Source of the DNA: CAYUYV01 sp964474635
GTDB taxonomy: Bacteria; Pseudomonadota; Alphaproteobacteria; JAJFIK01
NCBI GenBank assembly: GCA_964474635.1
Contig: CAYYTT010000054.1
Coordinates: 1 to 23,366 of the forward strand
DNA length: 23,366 nucleotides
Direction: 5' to 3'
Positions 7,528 through 15,330 of the stretch are shown in pieces. A model generated the notes under the pieces. It was not told the DNA's origin, ran no database searches, and worked only from the letters and a program-made list of their open reading frames with translations. A program made the translations under genes and the position numbers. Position 1 is the stretch's first letter. Each line of letters begins with the position of its first letter.

Positions 7528-7540
7528 GCTGGCTGCTTGA

Positions 7541-7555
7541 GGCGTTCCAAACGCC
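7541..7555 (+). terminator. Short hairpin downstream of the first AKR gene
   Basis: GGCGTT (7541-7546) and AACGCC (7550-7555) form a perfect 6-bp stem with a 3-nt loop, 13 bases after the AKR stop. There is no T run, so it is more likely an attenuating or stabilising hairpin between AKR and GMC genes than a full terminator. Confidence 0.25.
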
Positions 7556-7658
7556 CTGATAAGCGCGGCTTGAACGCCTATATTGCGGTGCAGAAATTCG
7601 TCCGTGTGCCCGGCTGGGCGGCCGGGGCGCGCGTGCGGTGCCGCGTGGAGGTCTGCTC

Positions 7659-9371
7659 ATGCTGTTCGAGCCCCAGTCGGCCGAGGATCTTTCAGCAGAT
7701 CATGCCGACGTCACCATCATTGGCGCGGGCCCCTTGGGTCTCATGGCGGCGTTGCGCTTTGAACGGGCAGGGCTCCGGGTGCTGGTGCTCGAATCCGGCG
7801 CGCAAGGGCCGGAGGCGCACAGCCAGGACCTGTCCCGCGCCGATGTGCGCAAACCCCAATTCCACACCCCCGCCGAAATCAATATGGCGCGGCGCGTGGG
7901 CGGCACCTCGCACCTTTGGGGCGGGCGCTGCTTGCCCTATGACCCGATCGATCTGGAGGCGCGTCCCGGTCTTGAGGTGCCGCCCTGGCCCTTGAGCCAT
8001 GGCGATGTGGCGCCCTATTTCGAGGAGGCCTGCCGGTTTTTCTCCGCCGGTGCCCCGGTGTTCGAGGCCCCCATCGACGGGTTCACGGGCCCGGACGAAA
8101 CCTTTCGCGCCACGGCACTGGAGCGCTGGGCCACCAATCCAAGCGCCATGGCCATCCATGGAGATCACCTGCGGACCACGGATCGCATCCGCATTGCCCA
8201 GCGCGTGACCGTCACCGCTCTTGATCTGGAGGGCGCGCGCGTTGGCGCCTTGCGGGTTGCCGTAGGCCGTGAGGGGACGCCCGGACGCCTGCCGGTCGGC
8301 TGGACGGTGCTCGCGGCGGGGGGCAATGAATCGACCCGGCTTCTTCTGGCGACCCAGCAGGATCGTCCCGCCCTGTTCGGCGGACCGGACGGGCCCCTGG
8401 GGCGCTTTTATATGGGCCACGCCAATGGCCAGATCGCTGATATCGTGTTCGAGGACCGTGCCCTCGAAAAGGCCTTCGGCTTTTACGTGGACGAGCACGG
8501 GTCCTATGTGCGCCGCCGATTCGTCCCAAGCGCCGCGCTGCAGCGCCGGGAAGGCCTGTTGAATGTGTCTTTCTGGCCGGTGGTGCCGGAGGTGCGGGAC
8601 GCGCGCCACCGCTCGGGCATTCTGTCCTCGGCCTATCTGACCCTGTCCCTCGGACCCCTGGGGCGTCAGCTCGTGGCCGAACGCATCCGGATCAAGCAGG
8701 TCGGCCCGCCTCCTCACAAGCGTTTGCCCCACCTGTGGAACGTGATCTGCGATCTGCCGCGCTTCGCGACCTTCACGCCATGGTTCCTGTGGCACCGGAA
8801 AATCGCCAAGCGGCGCGTGCCCGGCTTTTTCGTGCACAATCGCGCGGGGCGGTATGGCCTGGAGTTCCACAGTGAACAGTGGCCCAACCCTAATTCGCGG
8901 TTGTGCCTGGGGCCGGACCGGGACCGCCACGGCCTGGCGCGACTCGCCATTGACTATTTTTATGACCGGCGTGATCTGGTCTCGATCATCAAGGCTCATG
9001 AGCTTCTGGAACAGTGGCTGCGCAAGGGGGATGCCGGGCATCTCGACTATCGCTACCCCAAGGATGCGCTAGAGGACGGGATCCTCAACGAGGTCAATCA
9101 CGGAGCCCATCAAATCGGCACGATCCGCATGGCCGCTTCGAGCGCCGAAGGGGTCGTGGACGCGGATGGGCGCTCCTTTGATCTTCCCAACCTTCAGGTC
9201 CTGAGCACGGCCATTTTGCCGACGTCCGGCCAGGCCAATCCGACCTTCATGGCCGCGGCGGTCGGACTGAGAGCCATTGATCGGGTCCTGCCTGAGATGA
9301 CCGCGCCGGCGGCCGGACGGACCCCAAAGCCGTCCGCCGCCCATGTCTCGACGGGAGCGCCGAAGATTTGA
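7659..9371 (+). CDS. GMC-type FAD-dependent oxidoreductase
   Basis: A 570-residue flavoprotein of the glucose-methanol-choline oxidoreductase superfamily. It has the N-terminal dinucleotide motif VTIIGAGPLGLMAAL (G22-x-G24-x-x-G27), the FAD-contact block RRVGGTSHLWGGRCLPYD, and the C-terminal catalytic region GAHQIGTIRMA with a His, ending in TSGQANPTFMAAAVGLRA where the usual His/Asn pair partner is Asn. Start ATG 7659 is chosen because GGAGG (7647-7651) lies seven bases before it; an in-frame GTG at 7638 lacks such a site. I see no signal peptide, so it is likely cytoplasmic or membrane-peripheral. Its stop overlaps the start of the flippase gene (TTGA). It could oxidise a sugar hydroxyl of the EPS repeat or its precursor. 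Confidence 0.9.
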   Translation: MLFEPQSAEDLSADHADVTIIGAGPLGLMAALRFERAGLRVLVLESGAQGPEAHSQDLSRADVRKPQFHTPAEINMARRVGGTSHLWGGRCLPYDPIDLEARPGLEVPPWPLSHGDVAPYFEEACRFFSAGAPVFEAPIDGFTGPDETFRATALERWATNPSAMAIHGDHLRTTDRIRIAQRVTVTALDLEGARVGALRVAVGREGTPGRLPVGWTVLAAGGNESTRLLLATQQDRPALFGGPDGPLGRFYMGHANGQIADIVFEDRALEKAFGFYVDEHGSYVRRRFVPSAALQRREGLLNVSFWPVVPEVRDARHRSGILSSAYLTLSLGPLGRQLVAERIRIKQVGPPPHKRLPHLWNVICDLPRFATFTPWFLWHRKIAKRRVPGFFVHNRAGRYGLEFHSEQWPNPNSRLCLGPDRDRHGLARLAIDYFYDRRDLVSIIKAHELLEQWLRKGDAGHLDYRYPKDALEDGILNEVNHGAHQIGTIRMAASSAEGVVDADGRSFDLPNLQVLSTAILPTSGQANPTFMAAAVGLRAIDRVLPEMTAPAAGRTPKPSAAHVSTGAPKI

Positions 9372-10747
9372 CTGATGCCGCCGCGCCGGCCGCCTTGTCC
9401 CGGGGCGGCTTTGTGAAGGGCTTTCTGGGGGATTCGGGCAAGGTGCTGTCGCTCAAGATCGCGTCGGCCTTGCTCAATTATGGTCTGGTTCTCAGCCTTG
9501 CCCTGTGGCTGAGCCCCACCGACTATGGCCACTTCGCCGCCATCATGAGTGCCATGACGTTCGCCGGCTATGTCTGTGGTCTCGGCATTAATGTTTCGAT
9601 CATCCGCTTCCTGGGTCCCTATGAGGCCAAGGGTGAGGCGGCGTTGGCGCGCGGGATCGTTTTCGGTGCGGAGCGCGCCCTGTGGACGACGGTTCTGGTC
9701 TGCGGCGTTTTGGGCGCGGCGGGTTTTGCCCTTGCAGGATCGTTTGGGGTCATGGACCGCGGCTGGGTTTACGCCGCGGCGGCACTGTTGATCCTGCCGG
9801 GTTTCACGGTGATGGAAACTCAAAGCGCGGTCCTGCGCACCTTTGGCCACATCGGTGTTGCGCTGGCGCCGAAGGATCTGGGCTGGCGCGGCATGGTCCT
9901 GATGACGGGGCTCGTGCTCTCGCTGACGCTGGCGCCGGGCGACCGTCTGGCGCCCCTCATTCTGGTGTCTGGCCTGGCGATCAGCGTTCTGGTGGTGATT
10001 CAGCGCGCAATCCTGCATCGGGCACTTGCGGCCCGCGTGGGGGGGCATGGGCCGATTGAGTATGATTGGCGCGGCTGGCGCGCCTCATCCTCGGCCATTT
10101 GGGTCACCCAGATTGCCAGGGCGTCCTTTGGTTCGCTCGATGTTCTTTTGATTGGTGCCCTTTTGTCGGTGGAAGTGGCGGGCCTCTACTTCGTGGCCGT
10201 GCGGACAGCCGATGTTCTCAACTTCTTAATGGCGTCACTCAACCTCATTGTGGGCCCGACGGTGGCGCGCAAACACGCCGAGGGGCATACCAGTGAGCTC
10301 AATGCTTTTCTTGCTTTGATCACCTTGGTCATGGCGGGACTGGCGGGCACGGCGCTCGCCCTGCTTGTTCTGGCGGGGGAATGGCTGCTGGGTTCTGTCG
10401 ACGAGCGATTTCTTTCGGCATATTCCGCCATTTTAATCCTGTTCGCCGGGCAGGTGGTTTATGCGTCCATGGGCAGTGTCGGGGTGGTTCTCACCATGAC
10501 GGGGCACGAGCGGCTCAATATGGTTCTGCTTTTGATATTCGCGCCGGCCATGCTGGCGTTGATGGCCGTGCTCGCGCCGCTCTATGGGCTGGTGGGCGCG
10601 GCATCGGCCTCATCAATTGGGCTTATTGGGTGGACCTTCGCTGTCTGGCTCTGTGTACGCCGGCTCACGCCCTATGACCCGTCGCTTCTGAACGCGCCGC
10701 GCGTTTTGTTGCGTTTCGTCGCGGACGGTGCCGCGACACGAACTTGA
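9368..10747 (+). CDS. wzx: Wzx-like lipopolysaccharide/EPS flippase (MATE/PST superfamily)
   Basis: A 459-residue membrane protein with about 12-14 hydrophobic segments, beginning GDSGKVLSLKIASALLNYGLVLSLALWLSPTDYGHFA, the typical first helices of polysaccharide flippases (an opening helix, then the YG motif). Wzx proteins move the undecaprenyl-linked repeat unit across the inner membrane. The start is TTG at 9368, overlapping the GMC stop (TTGA), with GGGAG about nine bases upstream; no ATG occurs near the start in this frame. The overlap suggests translational coupling with the GMC enzyme. Its C-terminal coding end precedes the GT4-like start by 46 bp. Confidence 0.88.
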   Translation: MTDAAAPAALSRGGFVKGFLGDSGKVLSLKIASALLNYGLVLSLALWLSPTDYGHFAAIMSAMTFAGYVCGLGINVSIIRFLGPYEAKGEAALARGIVFGAERALWTTVLVCGVLGAAGFALAGSFGVMDRGWVYAAAALLILPGFTVMETQSAVLRTFGHIGVALAPKDLGWRGMVLMTGLVLSLTLAPGDRLAPLILVSGLAISVLVVIQRAILHRALAARVGGHGPIEYDWRGWRASSSAIWVTQIARASFGSLDVLLIGALLSVEVAGLYFVAVRTADVLNFLMASLNLIVGPTVARKHAEGHTSELNAFLALITLVMAGLAGTALALLVLAGEWLLGSVDERFLSAYSAILILFAGQVVYASMGSVGVVLTMTGHERLNMVLLLIFAPAMLALMAVLAPLYGLVGAASASSIGLIGWTFAVWLCVRRLTPYDPSLLNAPRVLLRFVADGAATRT

Positions 10748-10793
10748 ACACACCCGGATGCCGCACGGGCGCCGGGCAGAGGAACGAGTGCTG

Positions 10794-11858
10794 ATGGCCG
10801 AGGATGAATTCGCCGTATCCGAACAGGGAGCGTCTCTGCCGCTCCGGCGAGGACTTTTCATCCATTGGACGCGGGAGTGTTTCCGGTCCGAGGCCACGGC
10901 CCGTATGCTCAATATCCCATTGCATTATGTCTGGCCCTACAGCGGTTCGGGCAAGGCGCATTTGGCCCTTCGCTATCTGCGCTCCTTTGTTCAGACGGTC
11001 GATGCCGTCCGCCGTACCCGTCCGGACCACGTGGTGGTGCACAACCAACCGGTCTTCATTGCCATGGCGGTCCTCCTGGCCCGGACATTCAACAGGCATG
11101 TGCTCATTTTCGATTTTCACTCCGGTGCCCTGACCCATCCGGCCTGGAAGCGTTTCTTGGTCTTCTACAAATGGGCGGTGGCGCGCTCGCCCTTCACGTT
11201 CTGCCACAATCGTCAGGATGCGGCCGTGCTTGAGTCGTGGGGCGGGCGGCCCGTGTTGCTGCCGGTTCTGCCGCAGACCTTCAAGGCCGTCGGGCGCCAT
11301 GAGGCCCCGGAACGGCCCCATATGCTGGTGGTCTGTTCCTTCCGCAGCGATGAGCCGATCGACATTTTCCTGGGCGCCATGGCCCGCTGTCCGGATGTGG
11401 AATTCTCAGTGACGGGAAACTATGCCCGCGCCGGCCTCGACCCGGCGCAGATGCCGCCCAATGTGACGCTGCTCGGCTTCGTGCCGTATGCGACCTATCT
11501 GGAGCGCTTCGCCCGCAGCACAGCTGTCATTACAATTTCGACACGCACGCACATCATGCAGATGGCGGTCGAGGAGGCCATCAGCCTAGGCGTTCCGGTC
11601 ATTACCAATGAATCGGAGACCCTCCGCGACGCCCTTGAAGAGGCTGGACTCTTTTGCGACATCACCGTCGACGGCCTTACGGACGCCATTAATCGCACCG
11701 TAAGTGAAGCCCGGTCATTGCGGATCGCGGCCCGAACGCTGAAACAGCGGCGCCTAGAGGATGCTCAGGCGGTACTGGACCGTCTGGGCCACGATCTGCC
11801 GACCCATTTCGAGACGGCACCCGTGCCGGCATCGGTCAGCGGAGGCGTTGTGGCCTGA
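10794..11858 (+). CDS. GT4-like (GT-B fold) glycosyltransferase
   Basis: A 354-residue protein with a two-domain GT-B layout. The N-terminal domain has RPDHVVVHNQPVFIAMAVLLART and LIFDFHSGALTHPAW, followed by a hydrophobic helix (KRFLVFYKWAVARSPFTF). The C-terminal domain has SFRSDEPIDIFLGAM and VEEAISLGVPVITNESETLRDAL (about 259-281), which is the nucleotide-sugar-binding EEA-x-GxPVI block of family 4. It should transfer one sugar to the growing lipid-linked repeat on the cytoplasmic side. ATG 10794 is preferred (AGAGGA at 10778-10783); GTG 10728 and ATG 10758 are in frame but 10728 would overlap wzx. It ends 189 bp before the Wzc-like gene. Confidence 0.85.
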   Translation: MAEDEFAVSEQGASLPLRRGLFIHWTRECFRSEATARMLNIPLHYVWPYSGSGKAHLALRYLRSFVQTVDAVRRTRPDHVVVHNQPVFIAMAVLLARTFNRHVLIFDFHSGALTHPAWKRFLVFYKWAVARSPFTFCHNRQDAAVLESWGGRPVLLPVLPQTFKAVGRHEAPERPHMLVVCSFRSDEPIDIFLGAMARCPDVEFSVTGNYARAGLDPAQMPPNVTLLGFVPYATYLERFARSTAVITISTRTHIMQMAVEEAISLGVPVITNESETLRDALEEAGLFCDITVDGLTDAINRTVSEARSLRIAARTLKQRRLEDAQAVLDRLGHDLPTHFETAPVPASVSGGVVA

Positions 11859-11879
11859 CCACCTGGAAAGGTTCGGGAC

Positions 11880-12047
11880 GGTCCATATTTCGAATCGGAA
11901 CGCATACCATTTCTTATTCGAAAGAATGCGAGAGTGGTTTTTGCTTTCGCAAATGCCCGTGTATAAGGTCTCGGAATATTTGGTGAAATCAGACGTGTCG
12001 CGATCGGAGCAATTCCATCGCACCGGCTTTAGAAGTGGGCGCGGGAC
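11880..12047 (+). promoter_or_regulatory. AT-richer control region upstream of the Wzc-like gene
   Basis: This spacer is clearly AT-richer than the flanking genes. It holds two TTCGAA palindromes (11889-11894 and 11917-11922), a small dyad TTCTT-N6-AAGAA (11911-11926), and TTTGC-TTTC-GCAAA (11940-11953). A weak promoter-like pair is TTGCTT (11941-11946) and TATAAG (11962-11967), but the 15-base spacer is short. The region probably carries a separate promoter for the co-polymerase gene. Confidence 0.35.
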
Positions 12048-14360
12048 ATGGGCGCTGAAAACAATCCTTACACGACCGGCAGCAAATATGCCTCCGGCGG
12101 ACTGAATGATGCGGGTCCGGACGGATCCGCCTATCTCAGTCGCCAGGAAAGCCTTGATGTCGGCGCGCTCTTCAGCGGCCTGTGGCGCCGAAAACTGCTG
12201 ATCCTCGCCGTTGCACTGGGCCTGTTCGTGCCTGCCGCGCTGATCGTGATGGGTCTGCCCCAGGAATACGAGGCCCAGGCCAGCATCCTGCTCGATATTC
12301 GGGACCCGGAAGCCGATTCGATTTTCCGGGACGAGACGGCTGTCGCGCCGGAAGAAGAGGCGGTCGATACCCAGGTTGAGATCATTGCCTCATCCGCCAT
12401 CGCGCAAGCGGTGATTGATCTGCTGGACTTGAGCCGGGACCCGGAATTCGCGTCCCCCTCGGGCGGCGGCCTTGGCGGTGCCCTGTCATCCCTGCTTCCC
12501 GGCTCGGGATCGGCCGCGATCAACGGTTTTGGAGACGATCCGGATGCACTTAAAAATGTCGTTCTGACGGAGTTCCGTAAACGGACCGAAGTAACGCGCA
12601 AGGGCTCCACCTATGTGGTGCTCGTGTCTTTCCGCTCCGAGGATCGCACGAAAGCCTCGCGGATCGCCAACGCAATCGCGTCCGCTTATCTCGACGGTCA
12701 GCTTCAGGCCCAGTCGGCCTTGAAGAACAAGACCACGGATCGCCTGGAGGAACGGCTTGCGGGCCTTCGCAACGAAGTGAGCGAGGCGGAAATCGCCGTA
12801 GAGGAATATCGTTCTGGGAACAATCTTGTCTCCGCCAGCGGCCGTCTGCTCAATGAACAGAATCTGTCCGAACTCAACGCCCGTCTTGTAGCGGCCGAAA
12901 GCGACCTGGCCGCGCGGGAGCTGCGCTTGCAACAGATCACGCGGCTTGCCCGCAGTGGCACCGGACTTGAGGCCGTGCCCGAAAGCCTGCAGTCGGACAT
13001 TATCCGGGACCTGCGTCAGCAGCAGGCCCTCGTAATCCGCAAGCGTGCCGAACTGCTCAGCCGGTACCGGGAGACCCACCCGGCCGTGCTTGAGGTGGAC
13101 AACGAGCTTGAATATGTGAACCGTCAGATCAGCGATGAACTGCAACGGATCGTGGCCTCGCAGCAAACCGAGGTGGTTGTGGCGCGCCAGCGGGTTGAGC
13201 AGTTGCGCCAGACCCTTGAGCAGGCCACCCAGGAAACCAATCGGAATCAGAGGGCTTTGGTGCAGCTGCGCCAGCTCGAACGGGAAGCCGAAGCCAGCCG
13301 CGCGCTCTATGGCCAATTCCTGGAGCAGTTCAAGCAACGCTCGGAAGGGCGCACCCTGTCCGATACCGACGCGCGCCTCATGTCCGAGGCCATTCCCCCC
13401 CTTGAGGCGGCCGGGCCGAGCAGGTCCGTCGCCCTGTTCGTGGCCGGGGTGTTCTGTCTCGTCATGGGCATGGGCGCAGCCTTCATCGCCGAGCAATTCG
13501 TGAAGGGCTTCCGCAACTACGACCAGGCCGAAAAGCTGCTGGGCCTGCCCGTGCTGGCCGTTGTGCCGCGCATGTCCGGGTCGCGGGCGAAGGTGGCGGG
13601 GCGCGGACGGCGCCAGCGTTTTCATCTCTATATGCTAAAGCGTCCCTTTTCGGGCTTCGCCGATGCGTTCCGTACGCTGGATGTGAGCCTTCTGCTGGCC
13701 AATGACGATGCCAGGCCGGAGACACTGCTTTTCACATCGTCCCTACCCGGAGAAGGCAAGTCCACCTCGGCCCTGTGCTATGCCTCCAGTATGGCGGCGA
13801 TGAACGTGTCCTGTGTGCTGATCGACGCGGACCTGCGCGACCCGAGCATTGCTGAGCTGATGGATCTGCCGCCTGAGCAGCCGGGCCTTGTCGACGTGCT
13901 CAACGGCACGGCGGACCTCAACAATGCCCTGGTGCGCGACCCTAATTCTGGCCTTGCGGTTTTGACGCGCGGTTCGGCGGTGGAGAACCCGGCCCATGTT
14001 CTGGGGTCGGAAGCCTTTGACGATCTGCTGGAAAGCCTGACCCGTCGGTTCGGCCTTGTGGTGCTGGACAGCGCCCCGCTGCTGCCCGTGGCGGACACGC
14101 GTCTGCTGGCCTGCAAGGTCGACAGCAGCGTGATGGTCATGCACTGGGAAGAAACGACCCGCGATCAGGCAAGCCAGGCGGTCGATCTTCTGCGTACGGC
14201 ACGTGTTCACATCGCAGGACTGCTGGTGACCCAGGTGCGCCTGAAGGGGCGTTTCGGCAAGAACCAGAACTACGGCGATGTGCGCTACAACCAGAGCCAA
14301 TATGGCCGAGCCTCCCGCAGCTATGAGGCGGATGTGCTGGGATCGGCTGGGGCGGCCTGA
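12048..14360 (+). CDS. Wzc/ExoP-like polysaccharide co-polymerase with BY-kinase domain
   Basis: A 770-residue protein combining a Wzz chain-length domain and a bacterial tyrosine kinase, as in Wzc. TM1 lies at about 50-69 and TM2 at about 461-482, bracketing a periplasmic part with long heptad-like coiled coils (about 220-430); a proline-containing motif (IPPLEAAGPSRS, 449-460) precedes TM2. The cytoplasmic kinase has Walker A SLPGEGKS (565-572, K571), Walker A' VLIDADLR (590-597) and Walker B LVVLDSAP (670-677). The C-terminus carries a tyrosine cluster (Y742, Y747, Y752, Y759) for autophosphorylation. It controls chain length and export together with an outer-membrane protein not present here. 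The ATG at 12048 has only a weak GC-rich ribosome site. Confidence 0.93.
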   Translation: MGAENNPYTTGSKYASGGLNDAGPDGSAYLSRQESLDVGALFSGLWRRKLLILAVALGLFVPAALIVMGLPQEYEAQASILLDIRDPEADSIFRDETAVAPEEEAVDTQVEIIASSAIAQAVIDLLDLSRDPEFASPSGGGLGGALSSLLPGSGSAAINGFGDDPDALKNVVLTEFRKRTEVTRKGSTYVVLVSFRSEDRTKASRIANAIASAYLDGQLQAQSALKNKTTDRLEERLAGLRNEVSEAEIAVEEYRSGNNLVSASGRLLNEQNLSELNARLVAAESDLAARELRLQQITRLARSGTGLEAVPESLQSDIIRDLRQQQALVIRKRAELLSRYRETHPAVLEVDNELEYVNRQISDELQRIVASQQTEVVVARQRVEQLRQTLEQATQETNRNQRALVQLRQLEREAEASRALYGQFLEQFKQRSEGRTLSDTDARLMSEAIPPLEAAGPSRSVALFVAGVFCLVMGMGAAFIAEQFVKGFRNYDQAEKLLGLPVLAVVPRMSGSRAKVAGRGRRQRFHLYMLKRPFSGFADAFRTLDVSLLLANDDARPETLLFTSSLPGEGKSTSALCYASSMAAMNVSCVLIDADLRDPSIAELMDLPPEQPGLVDVLNGTADLNNALVRDPNSGLAVLTRGSAVENPAHVLGSEAFDDLLESLTRRFGLVVLDSAPLLPVADTRLLACKVDSSVMVMHWEETTRDQASQAVDLLRTARVHIAGLLVTQVRLKGRFGKNQNYGDVRYNQSQYGRASRSYEADVLGSAGAA

Positions 14361-14533
14361 CACGCCCGCCTTGCAGCCCTGAAATTTGGATGCGACAGTC
14401 ATTAGTGCGCGCGCATCCTTGAAACGCAAGGAACGCCGGGGCAAGGACTCGGGCGTTTTGCATTCCCGAGCATGGGCCGCGCGCACGCCATCGAACAGAG
14501 CCCTGATGGCCCCAAATCGCCACTATCAGGCCG
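14361..14533. other. Gene-free spacer between the Wzc-like gene and the repeat array
   Basis: No open reading frame with coding character is visible. It holds two small hairpins: TCCTTG-AAACG-CAAGGA (14416-14432) and CTCGGG-N11-CCCGAG (14448-14470), neither followed by a T run. One of these may end the EPS transcript. I see no promoter for the downstream gene, but it may lie in the unassembled gap. Confidence 0.4.
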
Positions 14534-14685
14534 CCAACTCCAGACTTCCAACTCCAGACNNNNNNNNNNNNNNNNNNNNNNNNNNNNNNNNNNNNNNNNN
14601 NNNNNNNNNNNNNNNNNNNNNNNNNNNNNNNNNNNNNNNNNNNNNNNNNNNNNNNNNNNCCAACTCCAGACTTCCAACTCCAGAC
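14534..14685. repeat. 14-bp tandem repeat array interrupted by an assembly gap
   Basis: The unit CCAACTCCAGACTT begins on both sides of a run of exactly 100 N (14560-14659). The left flank is one full unit plus a 12-base partial unit (14534-14559) and the right flank is the identical arrangement (14660-14685). This suggests a longer tandem array that could not be assembled; the true copy number is unknown and 100 N is probably a placeholder. The array ends five bases before the ATG of the TRIC-like gene, so it occupies its ribosome-binding region. Length 14 is not a multiple of three, so it is not a coding repeat. Confidence 0.85.
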
Positions 14686-14690
14686 CGGCC

Positions 14691-15320
14691 ATGTCGATCG
14701 TCGATCAGACCATTACGATCCTTGCCTTCGCGGGCACCGGTGTGTTCGCCATCAGCGGCGCCTTGATGGCGTTGCGCAAGCGGATGGATCTCGTGGGAAT
14801 CACCTTTATTGCCGCCATCACGGGCATTGGGGGTGGGACGGTGCGCGATCTGTTGCTCGGCGACACGCCAGTGCGATGGGTTAAGGATCCGACCAATATT
14901 CTAATCTGCATGGGCTGTGCGCTGGTCGTCAGCCTTGCCCACCGGCGGGTGCTGGATCGTCCGCTCACCAACAGCGCTCTGCTCTATGCGGATGCGGCCG
15001 GTCTGGCCCTGTTTTGCGTTCTGGGTGCCGCAAAGGCCGAGGCTCTGGGTGCCCATCCGGTGGTCGCGGTCCTGTTCGGCGCCATGACAGCCACCTTCGG
15101 AGGGCTGATTCGCGACATCATCTGCGGCGAACAGCCCATCTTGTTCCGTAAAGAGATCTATATCTCAACGGCGCTTGCCGGCGCGGGTACGTTCATCCTC
15201 ATCCCCGCATCCTTCGGCTTCGACCTGCGGGCCCTGGCGGGTGTGTCCGTGGCCCTGGTCCTGCGCCTTCTCGCGATCCGCTACCAGTGGCTCCTGCCGT
15301 TTCCCCGGTACGATACCTGA
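14691..15320 (+). CDS. TRIC/UPF0126 family membrane protein (YadS/YicG-like)
   Basis: A 209-residue protein with about seven hydrophobic segments in two repeats, each carrying the family glycine-rich pattern: AITGIGGGTVRDLLLGDTPVRWVKDPT in the first half and MTATFGGLIRDIICGEQPILFRKEIY in the second. This internal duplication with GGxxRD is the mark of the UPF0126/TRIC family, reported as ion channels or small-molecule (glycine) transporters. The ATG at 14691 gives the normal family length. The region upstream is the 14-bp repeat, so no ribosome-binding site is visible. It is convergent with the GT2 gene with 10 bp between stops. A link to EPS is not evident. Confidence 0.92.
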   Translation: MSIVDQTITILAFAGTGVFAISGALMALRKRMDLVGITFIAAITGIGGGTVRDLLLGDTPVRWVKDPTNILICMGCALVVSLAHRRVLDRPLTNSALLYADAAGLALFCVLGAAKAEALGAHPVVAVLFGAMTATFGGLIRDIICGEQPILFRKEIYISTALAGAGTFILIPASFGFDLRALAGVSVALVLRLLAIRYQWLLPFPRYDT

Positions 15321-15330
15321 TTGCCGAGGC

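Noticed and set aside
7692..9041. 449-codon open frame antisense to the GMC gene
   Set aside because: Long antisense frames are common in GC-rich coding DNA; its translation has no recognisable domain, whereas the plus-strand frame has clear GMC motifs.
14472..14690. N-terminal extension of the TRIC-like protein through the gap
   Set aside because: The extension would translate the 14-bp repeat and the N run; the family starts normally at ATG 14691.
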